Source of the DNA: Fusarium oxysporum f. sp. lycopersici 4287
Lineage: Eukaryota; Ascomycota; Sordariomycetes; Hypocreales; Nectriaceae
NCBI RefSeq assembly: GCF_000149955.1
Contig: NC_030997.1
Location: 868,001-932,000, forward strand
DNA length: 64,000 nucleotides
Reading direction: 5' to 3'
Shown: positions 34,071-45,796 of the stretch, one piece after another
How the letters are laid out: every line of letters begins with the position of its first letter
How positions within the stretch are numbered: the stretch's first letter is position 1
Notes under the pieces: generated by a model
Told to the model about the DNA's origin: nothing
What the model saw: only the letters and a program-made list of their open reading frames with translations
Database searches by the model: none
Program-made: the position numbers and the translations under genes

Positions 34071-34787
34071 TCTCTTTTTCGTGATGGAGGCTGCAGGTCA
34101 GAGGCTAAGGTACAGTAAGTAGGCAGAAGGATATCGAAGTTTCTACAAGATCTACATAGCTCAACAAACTTCACATGTAAATTTCTAATGAACCTCGAAA
34201 CATTTCGTCATTTGTTTCAGTGATCTACCCCTCTTCGGAGCCAAGATGATCAGCTCTGCAGATTTGACAAGTCTTGTCTCGTCCGTCGCGTGATTCTCTC
34301 GGTAGTTTGGCGTCTCCCCCCCATGAAGACGATCACTGGGGACGTGCCGAGGCTACCCCACAATCTTCAGAACCCTCAACGCGAAATTTCTGTATAGAGT
34401 TTAGCTTGCGATCAACACTTTGCTCGCCCCCAGTCAAAGCTCAAGCATGACGTTATTACTTTAGTTAGTTGTCATGAAAGATTTGGGTCTTTATCGGAGA
34501 CGGGCCCCGCGGGGGCGGAAGGATGGGTTCATATTGTCGCCTGTCGGACTCGGAAGCTTAACCAGAACTTAGCTACTCATTCGAGGAGCTGTGACACGAG
34601 ACCCTGATTGCTATTGTTAAAGTACCGAGGCTTGCTATCTTTTGTCTATCATCGGGACGTTTATTGATCCAACGGAGTGCCAATCATTCAAACTCCTTCT
34701 TCAGCATCTTCGTACAAAATTGACCTTCAACGTCCACTGTGGACAGCATCAACAACAACACAAACTACTCAGGCATCACTCATCAAC
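34071..34787. other. Intergenic upstream of the monooxygenase
   Basis: No gene is supported. The frame of the monooxygenase is open upstream to 34677 but only from a GTG, so this is treated as leader. Confidence 0.55.
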
Positions 34788-36254
34788 ATGGCACCAAAAG
34801 CAGAAGAACCTAATACCTTTGATGTTATCATCATCGGCGCTGGGATCTCTGGCATCAACGCCGCCTACCGTCTCCAAACAGAAGGCCCTTCCGACTTGAC
34901 CTACGCCATCCTCGAAGGCCGCGACTCCATCGGCGGCACATGGGATCTCTTCAAGTATCCTGGCATTCGATCCGACTCTGATATCTTCACCTTTGGCTTC
35001 CCATGGAGTCCCTGGAAGCATGACCAGTCGCTCGCACCGGGTGACAAGATCAAGGACTACATGATCGAGTCGGCACGATCGACTGGCATTGACCACCATA
35101 TTTGCTACAAGCACTCTGTTACAGAAGCCAACTGGTCTTCCAAGGAGAGGCGATGGCAGCTTCAGGTTACGCGACCTGGTGATGAGAAGCCAGTTACCTT
35201 CCGGGGTCGATTTCTACTCCTCGGCACTGGCTATTATGATTACCAGACCCCTCTGCAGACTGTGATTCCTGGAATTGAGAAGTTCCAAGGCAAGGTCATC
35301 CACCCTCAATTCTGGCCCGAGGACTACGATTACACCAACAAGGAGGTCGTCATCATTGGCAGTGGAGCTACCGCCGTTACAATTCTTCCATCCATGTCCG
35401 ACAAAGCCAAGCGCGTTACCATGCTGCAGAGAAGTCCAGGCTACATCTTCCCTCTCCCATCAAGCAGCTTTTTCACACGTCTTCTCTTGACTCTTTTCCC
35501 CGCCAGCATCGCCCTGTTCCTCAACAGACTCCTCTGGCTGGTTCGAAGCTATCTTACCAACGTGTTCTGCAAGTCTTGCCCAGGTCTGGCCAAGAAGCTC
35601 ATCAAGTATGTCACCACCAAGAATCTTCCTCCTGATGTCAGCTGGGATCCTCACTTCAAGCCTCGATATAATCCTTGGGAGCAACGATTCTGCGCCAGCC
35701 AGGATGGTGATTTCTTCGCGGCTATTCGCTCGGGTAAAGCGAATGTTGTGACGGATAAGATCAAGACTATCACTGAGAAGAGCATTGAGCTTGAGTCTGG
35801 AGCTTCATTACATCCCGATCTTATCGTCACAGCAACTGGTCTGAAGGTTCGTTTCGGTGGAGGTATCAAGTTCAGCATTGACGACGTCCCCTTCAACGTC
35901 GCCGATAAGTTCGCATGGAAGACCGTGATGCTCCAGGATGTGCCAAACCTGCTTTTCATGTTCGGATATGAGAATGCGTCGTGGACACTTGGTGCTGATG
36001 TCAGCGCGAGACTGTTTGTGCGCATTCTGAACAAGATGACACAGAGCAAGACCAGCGTCGTGGTTCCACGTCTGTCTTCAGCAAGTGGTATGCCAGTGAA
36101 GCCAATGATGAGCCTGTCTTCGACCTATCTCAAGACTGCTAGCTCTGTGTTCCCCAAAGGCGGCACGGGTTTGTGGAGTCCCAAGTCGAATTACTTTGCG
36201 GATATGGCTGGAGCGAGATGGGGAGATATCTCTACGGGGTTGGAGTATAAGTGA
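34788..36254 (+). CDS. Class B flavin monooxygenase, Baeyer-Villiger type
   Basis: A single exon of 488 residues from the ATG opening MAPKAEE. The first FAD site reads VIIIGAGISGI, followed by GGTWDLFKYPGIRSDSD. The Baeyer-Villiger fingerprint FxGxxxHxxxWP is present as FQGKVIHPQFWP. A second Rossmann motif (VVIIGSGATAV) binds NADPH. A stretch of hydrophobic residues (about 265-290) may contact membranes. These enzymes insert oxygen next to a ketone to make an ester or lactone. Together with the upstream SDR and esterase it forms an alcohol to ketone to ester to acid route; the substrate is not shown. Confidence 0.9.
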   Translation: MAPKAEEPNTFDVIIIGAGISGINAAYRLQTEGPSDLTYAILEGRDSIGGTWDLFKYPGIRSDSDIFTFGFPWSPWKHDQSLAPGDKIKDYMIESARSTGIDHHICYKHSVTEANWSSKERRWQLQVTRPGDEKPVTFRGRFLLLGTGYYDYQTPLQTVIPGIEKFQGKVIHPQFWPEDYDYTNKEVVIIGSGATAVTILPSMSDKAKRVTMLQRSPGYIFPLPSSSFFTRLLLTLFPASIALFLNRLLWLVRSYLTNVFCKSCPGLAKKLIKYVTTKNLPPDVSWDPHFKPRYNPWEQRFCASQDGDFFAAIRSGKANVVTDKIKTITEKSIELESGASLHPDLIVTATGLKVRFGGGIKFSIDDVPFNVADKFAWKTVMLQDVPNLLFMFGYENASWTLGADVSARLFVRILNKMTQSKTSVVVPRLSSASGMPVKPMMSLSSTYLKTASSVFPKGGTGLWSPKSNYFADMAGARWGDISTGLEYK

Positions 36255-37490
36255 AGATAGTCTTATGTATCAAGAATAGCCTTTCGTTTCTCGTTAGTAA
36301 ATACCAACTTGTTTCCGCCGCTTTGCAGAAGAACCACCGTGATGAGCTGAAACTCAAGCTACGGTAGTGACAGATCTAATGTTACATTCTACGCCTGTAA
36401 GCAATTAGAGGGGGTCTTGGCCAGTCGTATTACACGGTTCATGCTTATGGTTTCATCGTGGAGCCAGCCAGTGTGAATTGTACAAGTCTGAGTCAGCGGG
36501 AAGTTAATCGTGGGCGCCTGAAGCGGAGACGGAAGAGTATGTAAGCAGTTCAACATCAGACCATACACAGTTCCATTGAGCTCTTCAACTGCGGCTATAC
36601 ATAATAGATGCAGTTATTCTCACAGTTTCATTCTCCCTCCTTTATCTAGTTGTCGTTCTAAACAATTCCAAGTCTAACTTATAAATTACATCATCTAAGC
36701 TATGAGTAACATGATCTTAGCTCTGAGCAACGTCACCTAAAACATCAAGAATCATACAAGTGCCTCGATTCCAGTAACTTATCATCGGCAATTCAGTCTG
36801 ACCACGAGCACTCAACTTCTTCCCAAGAACAATTGAAATTAGGCAAGATCGCCTTTTCTGGATACCCTCCTTTGCGAATCTCAATGCATTGCTAGGCACG
36901 CGCATAGAAAAGTCCAGCTCTTGGCTTCAATCCATAGGAGCGCCTAGAGTTCAGCAAGCATGCCACCACGTGGATGTCAGATTTCTAAGAATTGTCGGTG
37001 ATTAGCCGGACGAGCTGATCCAATTCTGCCAAATCAGTTCATAAATGGCATCCTCCGCATCCTTCGTTGGAGTTGGATGCAACCTAACCCCATCTCTGGG
37101 CAGGCTCGGCAAGAGACATGGCAATTCATTGACGCTTTAAGAATAGTTAAGACAGTGTATTGAACTGCATTGGACAGCTTTACGATGATCCACGGCGAGA
37201 GCTAACCAAGTAAGCTTAACTTTCCTCGATATAAGGTGCTCGCTTGGACAGGTGTGGATTTTCAGAGAGACAGCTGTCATCAGCATACCGACTCTATCTT
37301 CTACAATGATCTATTCAATAATTGCCTCCGTACTCCGGTACGTAGCTAGTTTGCACCAAGTATAGGCAAATTGAATGATTCGGAGTATCGGGTGTCTTTG
37401 CCATGCTCGCTAATCGGATCATGCTATAATATTGCCAATATACATCAATCCAGCAAAGCTTCAAACAATAGAGGCAGACGTTCGCTGATC

Positions 37491-37496
37491 GGCTAA
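37491..37496 (+). promoter_or_regulatory. Candidate XlnR/Xyr1 site
   Basis: GGCTAA matches the core bound by the fungal xylanase activator. It lies 511 nt before the xylanase ATG, and a second copy on the other strand is at 37002-37007. A six-base match alone is weak; the adjacent xylanase gives it meaning. Confidence 0.35.
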
Positions 37497-37679
37497 ATTC
37501 ACAATCCATTCCCCGCAGACCTCTGAACAACAATTTCGATGTTACAGCCCCCAGCTTGGCATCTAGTCCCGGAAAGGGACGTAACATCAGCACGCATTAA
37601 GAAACCCTCCCCAACTTGTAGTAGGTCTCGATCTCAAAATCATATTATCCGCTGCACAATTAAATAACGACCCATATTT

Positions 37680-37685
37680 GCGGGG
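37680..37685 (+). promoter_or_regulatory. Candidate CreA carbon-repression site
   Basis: GCGGGG fits the SYGGRG consensus. A reverse copy lies at 37511-37516. Paired CreA sites in a cellulolytic gene promoter suggest glucose repression; not proven. Confidence 0.3.
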
Positions 37686-37910
37686 GGCACCATGGCAGCT
37701 TTCTGTTTAGGGTGTTGACGACAAACTTGGCGATGCTCCGACATTTCCTCAATGGGCCTCATTCGGAGCTTGGTTCTCCGCACATAAGGCTCTATAACCC
37801 CAGATATGCCAATTTCCCGGCAAAACACGATGGAATAGGTCGGATTGGTCAGAATTTGCGATTCTGTAGAGCCGGGGGCGAATATGCCATGTAGGATGCT
37901 ATATCAAAGC

Positions 37911-37920
37911 TATATATAAG
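37911..37920 (+). promoter_or_regulatory. TATA box of the xylanase gene
   Basis: TATATATAAG lies 87 nt before the xylanase start codon. Confidence 0.6.
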
Positions 37921-38006
37921 GACGGGAGTAACCCCTTGACGTTGCGTTCAATATCTTCAGATAGTATCTTCTGCTTCGAAGCATCAACTCACTGAGATCA
38001 GTCAAA

Positions 38007-39268
38007 ATGCATACTTTTTCGGTTCTCCTCGCTCTCGCTCCCGTGTCCGCCCTTGCCCAGGCTCCCATCTGGGGACAGTGTACGTTGCAGCGGCCCCGAT
38101 GAACTCGATACTCGATAGCTAAAACTTCTTACAGGCGGTGGCAATGGCTGGACCGGTGCTACAACTTGCGCTAGTGGTCTGAAGTGTGAGAAGATCAACG
38201 ACTGGTACTATCAGTGTGTTCCCGGATCTGGAGGATCTGAGCCCCAGCCTTCGTCAACTCAGGGTGGTGGAACTCCTCAGCCTACTGGCGGAAACAGCGG
38301 CGGCACTGGTCTCGACGCCAAGTTCAAGGCCAAGGGCAAGCAGTACTTTGGTACCGAGATCGACCACTACCACCTTAACAACAACCCTCTGATCAACATT
38401 GTCAAGGCCCAGTTTGGTCAAGTGACATGCGAGAACAGCATGAAGTGGGATGCCATTGAGCGTAAGGTTCCCTATTTCGAAGACAATTTGAATCGCCATC
38501 TGACATGGAACAGCTTCGCGCAACTCCTTCACCTTCAGCAACGCTGACAAGGTCGTCGACTTCGCCACTCAGAACGGCAAGCTTATCCGTGGCCACACTC
38601 TTCTCTGGCACTCTCAACTGCCTCAGTGGGTTCAGAACATCAACGATCGCTCTACCCTCACCGCGGTCATCGAGAACCACGTCAAGACCATGGTCACCCG
38701 CTACAAGGGCAAGATCCTTCAGTGGGATGTCGTCAACGAGATCTTCGCTGAGGACGGTAACCTCCGCGACAGTGTCTTCAGCCGAGTTCTCGGTGAGGAC
38801 TTTGTCGGTATTGCTTTCCGCGCTGCCCGCGCCGCTGATCCCGCTGCCAAGCTCTACATCAATGATTACAATCTCGACAAGTCTGACTATGCTAAGCTCA
38901 CCCGCGGAATGGTCGCTCACGTTAACAAGTGGATTGCTGCCGGTATTCCCATCGACGGTATTGGATCTCAGGGCCATCTTGCTGCTCCTAGTGGCTGGAA
39001 TCCTGCCTCTGGTGTTCCTGCTGCTCTCCGAGCTCTTGCTGCCTCAGACGCCAAGGAGATTGCCATCACTGAGCTTGATATCTCTGGCGCCAGTGCTAAC
39101 GATTACCTTACTGTCATGAACGCTTGCCTTGCCGTTCCTAAGTGTGTCGGCATCACTGTCTGGGGTGTCTCTGACAAGGACTCGTGGCGACCTGGTGAGA
39201 ACCCCCTCCTCTACGACAGCAACTACCAGCCCAAGGCTGCTTTCAATGCCTTGGTCAACGCTCTGTAA
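38007..39268 (+). CDS. GH10 endo-1,4-beta-xylanase with N-terminal CBM1
   Basis: Exons 38007-38079, 38135-38461 and 38514-39268 give 384 residues. A signal peptide (about 1-18, ending ALA) is followed by a family-1 cellulose-binding module with its four cysteines and aromatic residues (GQCGGNGWTG...WYYQC). A Ser/Thr/Gly/Pro linker leads to the GH10 barrel from about residue 75. Catalytic glutamates are visible in WDVVNEIF (acid/base) and ITELDISG (nucleophile). The secreted enzyme cuts xylan in plant cell walls. The splice sites fall in the CBM and just after KWDAIE, keeping both domains intact. F. oxysporum has a family-10 xylanase of similar layout (xyl3, as I recall), but orthology was not tested. 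Confidence 0.93.
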
Positions 39269-39512
39269 GCTGTTGTTGATGTATGTCGCTGGATCATACA
39301 ACGAAATGTCCTAGTTGGATAAAGCGTTGGTGGTAGAATGATGCCTAATGAAATGGTTCAATTGTATATATCTATTTCTCACGTACATATTTAGCAGAAT
39401 GGAAGTCACTGGCTACGTCCTCACTATCTGAGTACTCCATCCAAATTCCTAACCCATCGATACTTCTACTTCTTCCTTTGATATCATGATCAATTAACAC
39501 CAAGATCTCACC

Positions 39513-40472
39513 TCAACTTCGGGCTGCTGCGTTGCAGAATCCAGCTACGTTAAAGCCCCAGGCCTCCTCTCTCGAGATATTGGTACCAAGAGCTGGCGGA
39601 GGTGAGATATGGTTGTGGCCCTCCATAACCTGAACTTCGAGCTCTACTCCCGTGCTTCCCTTACCCGATCGCCAAAGCTCAATAAACTCCTTGTTGCAGG
39701 CCAAAATCTCATCTTCGGGGTCAAGAGATCCATACAGCAGAAGGAACTGGACCCCGGGTGCAACATCCGAAATGTTCTTATCTTTGTTACAGGCCTCAAC
39801 AAGTCCGAGGGGACAGTCCTGCTCCATCGTCTGTCCGTAGTAGGTTGCGAGAACAGGAACCCGGTAAGGGCGGGGGTTGCGGAATGACGTCGGCATTGAG
39901 CAAAAGACAGCAGCCTTGAGCCGCAGGGGGCAAGTATCGCTGTTACTTGTGATCTTGCCGCGAATCTCAGCGAACGAAGGGTGCAGCAAGAATGTGCAAA
40001 GATGAACAGCACCAGCAGAGTTGCCCATCATGAACAACGGTCTTGGATGCGAGCCTCCAATCTTGTCATTGTTTTCTATAAGCCACTTCACAACCATCTC
40101 GATATCTTGTCCGCCAGAAGGAAATCGTGCCTCTGGTACAAGGCGATAGTCCGGAATAACAGTGACGAATCCGCATTTCTCGGCAAAGAAGTGTCCGAGG
40201 TTTTGGTAGAGTAGATGATCTTCAGAGGCTCTATCTCCTCGAGTGAAGCCGCCTCCATATGTATAAATGAAGACAGGACACCCAACCCCGGTGGGGTTGT
40301 TAGCGGGATAATAGATATCCAGGATGTTGCGATGGTTTGGGCCATAAGAGAATGTTTTTCTCAAAGTTGATTTGATGGCAGTTGAGTTCTTGTTGAGAAG
40401 TGGGAGGTAAATTTTCAAGGTTGGCTCAATGCTTTCGGCAATTGAGCTGGGAACTGAAGAGAGCTGGTCCAT
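39513..40472 (-). CDS. Alpha/beta-hydrolase esterase, cytosolic
   Basis: A single exon of 319 residues with no signal peptide. The oxyanion segment is YTYGGGFTRGD, the nucleophile elbow is MGNSAGA, the acid lies in YGSLDPED and the histidine in EGHNHIS. The order and spacing fit the carboxylesterase/HSL superfamily of fungal alpha/beta-hydrolases. The substrate is unknown. It reads towards the xylanase gene with 244 nt between the stop codons. Nothing is broken. Confidence 0.85.
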   Translation of the reverse strand: MDQLSSVPSSIAESIEPTLKIYLPLLNKNSTAIKSTLRKTFSYGPNHRNILDIYYPANNPTGVGCPVFIYTYGGGFTRGDRASEDHLLYQNLGHFFAEKCGFVTVIPDYRLVPEARFPSGGQDIEMVVKWLIENNDKIGGSHPRPLFMMGNSAGAVHLCTFLLHPSFAEIRGKITSNSDTCPLRLKAAVFCSMPTSFRNPRPYRVPVLATYYGQTMEQDCPLGLVEACNKDKNISDVAPGVQFLLLYGSLDPEDEILACNKEFIELWRSGKGSTGVELEVQVMEGHNHISPPPALGTNISREEAWGFNVAGFCNAAARS

Positions 40473-41231
40473 TTCGGAAGACGATTGATTGACTTGTTTT
40501 GTTATGGGAAGAAACTGTGACTCGGTAGCTCTATTTGACTTTCTTTCTTAGTTTTCGCAATCGCATTCTCATCTTCATATATCCAAACTTCGGATATATC
40601 ATGATGCCCTTACCCGACATCCGACGAAGAGTAAGCGGCAGCTATGAGCACCAAACGCCGATCGTTGAGCCTTGAAACAGTGACTATTGCCAAATCCGGT
40701 TCCCGAGAATGACTACCGTTGAGGAAGAGGCGTTCGTGACCCGCATTAACGGGCCATAAGTCTCGGAGCACAGTCCTAATATGACATTCTTGGCCAACTA
40801 TTGGTTTCGCTCGGCGAGCGCAAAATAGAAAGACCGATATGAAGACCGAGCCGAGCGCGACGGTCTCGAAATCTCCGTTTAATAGCGACGCTGTTGGACG
40901 TGTTTCCAAGAGAGCTCATCGATCATGAGACTGTAAATGTCAGTTTTGTCGTATTTCGCTCCTCCAGTAAGCGCCGAAACCGACGATGAAAGTTAATCTC
41001 GGCATATATACCCAAGCAAACCTTGCATCCGACAACTCTAACCGTTACAATGCATTGTCATACGTTTCGTATGCTTGATTTCCCCAGATTCACATACGGT
41101 GGGAGGGGTGATATACGATAAATACTCGACGGCCCAGCCGATGATGAATCAGCTGATTCAAAGATTCTGAATAGTCTGAAATCACCAGAAAAGCCTATAT
41201 CTTGTATTTTACTTTCATTTAATACATAGCC
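40473..41231. other. Intergenic
   Basis: Promoter of the esterase and upstream region of the cupin remnant. The minus-strand frame at 40610-40909 has no features. Confidence 0.5.
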
Positions 41232-42342
41232 ATGGAGCACATTTTACTCCCACCATCGGTAGCTGGAAAATCATCTGCTGCCAAAGATCCCTGCATCTTC
41301 GAATCATTCGCCAAATCTACGTCTCGGGCACTCCATCAGTTGTTCGTTTCCTCCTGACTGGAAAAGACACGGACGGGAAGTTCACCATTCTAACAAGCGG
41401 TGGTCAAGCCTTTCCCTCTCCTGTGCCAACTCACTATCATAAGCATACCCACCATGACTTCTTGCATCAAGAGCCAGTTGAAGGTCTGGCTCAATGACCA
41501 GTGCAAAATCCTCAACCCCGGAGACTACGCTAGTCTTGCTCCGGCGAGTCAAAATTCCCGTGCCTTTGTACATCATACTGATCATTTTAAGGGCGCTATC
41601 CATGCGTATCAGTTCATTGGTGATCATACCAAGATCTTCGGTATAATCACTCCTGCTGGATTTGAGCATATGTTTCGAGGTCTGGGTGAGTTATACAGCG
41701 GTCCGATGTGGCCGAATGCCGACCTTGAAAGGGTTGCTGAAAAGCTCAACACCGGCGTCGCAAATGTCATGACCGAGTTCGACGTGATTACTGTGCCGGA
41801 CCATGAGCTCGTTGAGCCGCAGGCTTGGAGAGTTTCGGAAAACCAGCTGCCTGGATCTCAAAAGCCATACTTCCTGCGCAACCGCACAGGACCAAGTGCT
41901 GTTCTCGGCGGAACGGCCGTTCGTCCATATGTCACCGGAGCCGAATCTGGAAACAGGTACAGCATGGCTACCCTCGAAGGGTCTAACCAGTTTGAAACTC
42001 AGGTTTCTCTCTGGCGGAATTCGGTTCCCAGACGTCGACCACTGCTTCTATGTGTCGGATGGATATCTTGAAGCTACGATAAATGACGCTGACTCTTCAC
42101 GTATTGGCCCCGGTGAAGTGGCTTGGCTGCCTGCTGGAACTCACTTCGATATCAAGCCTGTCAGCTCCTATTTTAAAGTTTTCATGTATTCGCAACCTGG
42201 TGGACTCGGCGATTTAGTTTATGCGACTGGGAAGGATAAGCCGCATGCTGTGTTGAACTGCATGATCCCTGATTCACCAAGCCCTTTTGACAGGGCGAAG
42301 CTCTCTCAGTATAAATCTGAGTTCAAGTTTGACTTGATATAA
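41232..42342 (+). pseudogene. Quercetin 2,3-dioxygenase-like bicupin, broken
   Basis: The pieces of one bicupin lie in different frames. From about 41,310 one frame reads IYVSGTPSVVRFLLTGKDTD and then the first cupin's metal ligands HYHKHTHHDF. Near 41,462 the homologous sequence jumps to another frame, continuing as SQLKVWLND, then LNPGDYAS and FIGDHT. At 42,004-42,013 it jumps again, at a CT repeat, and continues as SGGIRFPDVDHCFYVSDG, the start of the second cupin, with GPGEVAWLPAGT. A further shift is likely near 41,300, between the MEHILLPP start and the first cupin. The two later breaks fit 2-nt losses in TG or CT repeats. No single intron repairs them. I treat it as a pseudogene of an intracellular flavonol-ring-cleaving-type enzyme. 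Confidence 0.7.
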
Positions 42343-43807
42343 ATCGCTACGGAATGTACTTCTGTTTCTGTAACGCTTCGACTTAAAATGAACTCTCAAA
42401 ATATGCAAAAAGACTCAGAGAGCATGATATAAAACAGAATGTCAAAGAGCTCTTTCAGCCTATTCTGGGATCCTGAACTTAGTTAAGTATTTCCCCAAAG
42501 TATCAGATGCTTTATTAAAGTGATCATGCTGCCTACCGGGGTCTCCCTTTAATTCTATAGGTCTATGTGAATACTGTTATGTAGAGCCAGGGTCCTGGAT
42601 ATTCCAATATACCCTGTAGTTCGTCATTTTCATCCTGAGAAACGGGTTCACAGGATATCTTGTCTAATAAATTACAACTCCTTGCTCATAAATCTTCAGA
42701 TATACAATTGCAGTACTGTGCAACATCTTTGAATCCAATGCAACGCAACGCAATGCAACGGTTGGCGGTGAGCTATTAACAATAAGCTCACATCAAAAGA
42801 GTAATACACTATTTAGATTATACACTATACAGCAACTTCCCAGTATGAAAAAAAATTTAACGCAACCTTCGGCATGCGCTGCTGCTACGGAACTCTCTAA
42901 CAAATCATGTGAAGCAAGTGAAATCGCGTACCATGTGGCGGCGGATTGCAGACTCCAGGGTAAGCCATTCTCAATGTGGCCAGCGCTCGCAAGCCTCACG
43001 ACAGCCACGATGATAAAATAACGGAAATCGACCGAAGAGGGTTGATAAAAAAATTACCCAAATTGGCACTAATAAAGAAGTGAAAGTGGTCGATGTCGGT
43101 CAGAACTTTAACGAAGCGATAGTTTGCTTGACTCGTGGACTCTCAGACATGTCGATTCCAAATCTAGTCTGTGCGATGTGCATGCAGGCGTGGGGTGAAT
43201 AGATGCGATAGCTCAACTGTCAAGAAGCAGCCACATTCACGCCAGTTAGGAACTCAGTTTACCAATCCACGCATCCAAACTACGATCCCCTCAGCTAAAC
43301 TCGATCGAGATGCTCAATTTCCCAGCTTGATCCTCCAATCTGCCCCAAATAGCGCATCTTCTAACCCCGCAATTCGGTAAAGCTTGCGTGTGACGCCTTT
43401 TCGCTCCCGTCTGGGGCTTCCTCGTGCGGGGTGCATTAGCCCCAGATGCCATGGCTTGCGAGCATCGCATTGCCGAAGGATGAGATGGATGGCACAATCT
43501 AAGAATGTCATAGCGCTCTTTTGCTCGTTTCCTAATTCAGGACCACCTTCCGACGTGTCCCAAATTGATCATCGCAGCTCTAGTTTAGTTCCACTCCATG
43601 CCGAGGGAGTCCATCTTCACATTGCTGATGTCAACGACGCCGTGATTCGTTTCATGTTTGCTTGTTTCATCGCAAGACAGATAACTAGACGACTTCTTGG
43701 AAACTGAAGTTTTGGAAAGATCATCACATCGTAAGTTCTTCATGAACGAGCTCTTTGCTTGCTTTCTAAATCACTCATTCTCATCAGTCAGCACACTCGA
43801 TATCACA
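42343..43807. other. Intergenic
   Basis: No gene is supported. A short direct repeat of CAACG/CAATG words lies at about 42,738-42,760. An open frame at 43384-43707 has no recognisable content. Confidence 0.5.
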
Positions 43808-45022
43808 ATGTCTTCTTCATCTGAGCCAGGCACTAGGGGCAACCTCACCCTTGAGCAAAAGAAGAGCCTCCAAGAGGCTTGGGTCCATATTCTGCGATTA
43901 TGCGGAAATGAGAATATCGCCCACGATGCCCCAGACAACACAGACGAATATCTCCAAAACCTCAAGAACAAAGATTCTGATCATTTCTCACGGAATCTCT
44001 GGGAGTCGATCATGGCCGATCATCCCGATACCACGCTTCTTCGATTTCTTCGAGCTCGCGACTGGGATGTTAACAAGGCTGTTGACATGTTTGTCTCTGC
44101 TCTCAACTGGCGCGACGAGCGACAGATTCAGAAGACTATTGTCGGAGGCGGCGAAGCAGTCGGTCTGAAGAAGTCCCTCACTACCGATGAAGAGTCATTC
44201 ATGGCGCAGTATCGCTCAGGCAAGAGCTACGTCAGAGGAACCGACAAGGACAACTATCCCATCTATGTCATCAGAGTCCGCCTTCACGATCCTCACAAAC
44301 AATCTGCTGAGTCCATGGAAGAATACGTCTTGCACAATATCGAGACGTTGAGGGTGATGGCAAGAGAGCCGCAAGACAAGGTCTGCTTGATCTTTGATCT
44401 CACAGGCTTTGGTCTTCGCAACATGGACTTTCATGTTGTCAAGTTCCTCGTCGATATTCTTGAGAAGCGCTACCCCGAAACCCTCTCGGTAGTGCTTGTC
44501 CACAATGCGCCATTCGTATTTTGGGGTATGTTTGACACTCTGCCACCTCCAACTCCATTTACATGCTAATCCTTTCCAGGTGTCTGGACCGTCATCAAGC
44601 ACTGGCTTGACCCTGTCGTCGCATCAAAGGTCCACTTCACCAGCGGTACCAAGGGCCTTCTCAAGTTCATCGCCAAAGAGAACTTGCAGAAGTCTTATGG
44701 TGGTGAAGATCCTTGGGAGTACAAATATGTAGAGCCTGTTCCATCTGAGAACGAGAGGATGCAGTCTGAGGAGAAGAAGATAAAGATACAGATTGAGCGA
44801 CAGGAATTGATTGACTCGTTTAATCGATCGACTGTTGATTGGATTGGCACAAATCCTGATACAGACGCTGGAAAGGAAGCGCACGAGAGGCGAGATGAGT
44901 TGATTCAATTGCTACAGATGAACTACTGGAAGTTGGATCCATACGTTAGATCTGGTACTTACTACCATCGAGCTGGAGTGGTCAATAGGGTTGGAGGTGT
45001 TGATTTCAAGGCAGCGCGATAA
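43808..45022 (+). CDS. Sec14-like phosphatidylinositol-transfer (CRAL-TRIO) protein
   Basis: Exons 43808-44525 and 44580-45022 give 386 residues. The CRAL-TRIO N-terminal part has TTLLRFLRARDWDVNKAVDMF. The lipid-binding lobe has YPIYVIRVR, VCLIFDLTGFGLRNMD and FLVDILEKRYPETLS, and VHFTSGTKGLLKFI follows the intron. The C-terminal 80 residues are charged and helical. Sec14-like proteins exchange phosphatidylinositol and another lipid between membranes. The start is the ATG opening MSSSSEPG; the frame is open further upstream without conserved sequence. Confidence 0.88.
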
Positions 45023-45796
45023 TTAGTTTAGAGTGTTATTCGTATTCAATTCCGTAGGAAACTTGTTTTTTCCGCACTGAACTTCAATTGACCTCAATTC
45101 TTGCCAAGATGTTTCCTCATCTAGACCTGTCAGTGCAATACCTTACTTGAAACGTTACGGCCCGACACTATCATCTGAACCATCGTCCCCACTGTCCGAG
45201 TCCATGCCGTAAATATCCAAGAATTCCTAGCGGCCTCTACCACCAAAGTCGTCCTTGGTTTTATTGTATCCAATCGGCCCCTGTACGCTCACCTCCTAGC
45301 GGTGCTGTTTAGCGTCTTCGCTGTCGCAGTGCGCTTTGACCCGTGGCGCTCATCACCAACGGACCCAGCTGCGCGGTCCCCATCACCCCCATGGTGACCC
45401 CCAGAAGCTAGACCAGGAACCTTGTCCACGAGACCGTGCAAAAGGGCTGATAATGATGTAAAGCCTCGTGCCCAAAGCGCAATAGTTTGCGAGATGCAGG
45501 GGTGCTCACCACCTCTTGGCCAGAACAGCAGGGATCGTCACAGCTACCCCTCCAGCACCAATTTCCCTGCCGCGGTATCATCCATGATTTCTGGGGTACA
45601 GCTGTGGAGTGCCTGCAACGTTCCCGAAAAGCAAATCCGTGTGTGATGACTGGCTGAGATAAAGAGCCTCCTTTAAACGAACCCTTGGCAGCCTGATTAT
45701 CTCTTCTCCCCCCTTCTCCTCGCTACAAGTCAAGCTGTGATAGTGAGACAGTTCAGTCGGTTTCCTTATCTCATCTTCTCTTTCAATTGTCACACT
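45023..45796. other. Intergenic
   Basis: Promoter region of the large repeat protein. Nothing else is recognised. Confidence 0.5.

Larger units (their letters stand above)
36255..38006. other. Long intergenic region; xylanase promoter
   Basis: No gene is supported. The right part holds the xylanase TATA box, two XlnR-like words (GGCTAA at 37491; its reverse complement at 37002) and CreA-like GCGGGG words at 37511 (reverse) and 37680. A minus-strand frame at 36717-36905 is open but I do not recognise it. Confidence 0.5.

Noticed and set aside
36717..36905. 62-codon minus-strand frame
   Set aside because: It looks partly protein-like but I recognise no family and see no exons to extend it.
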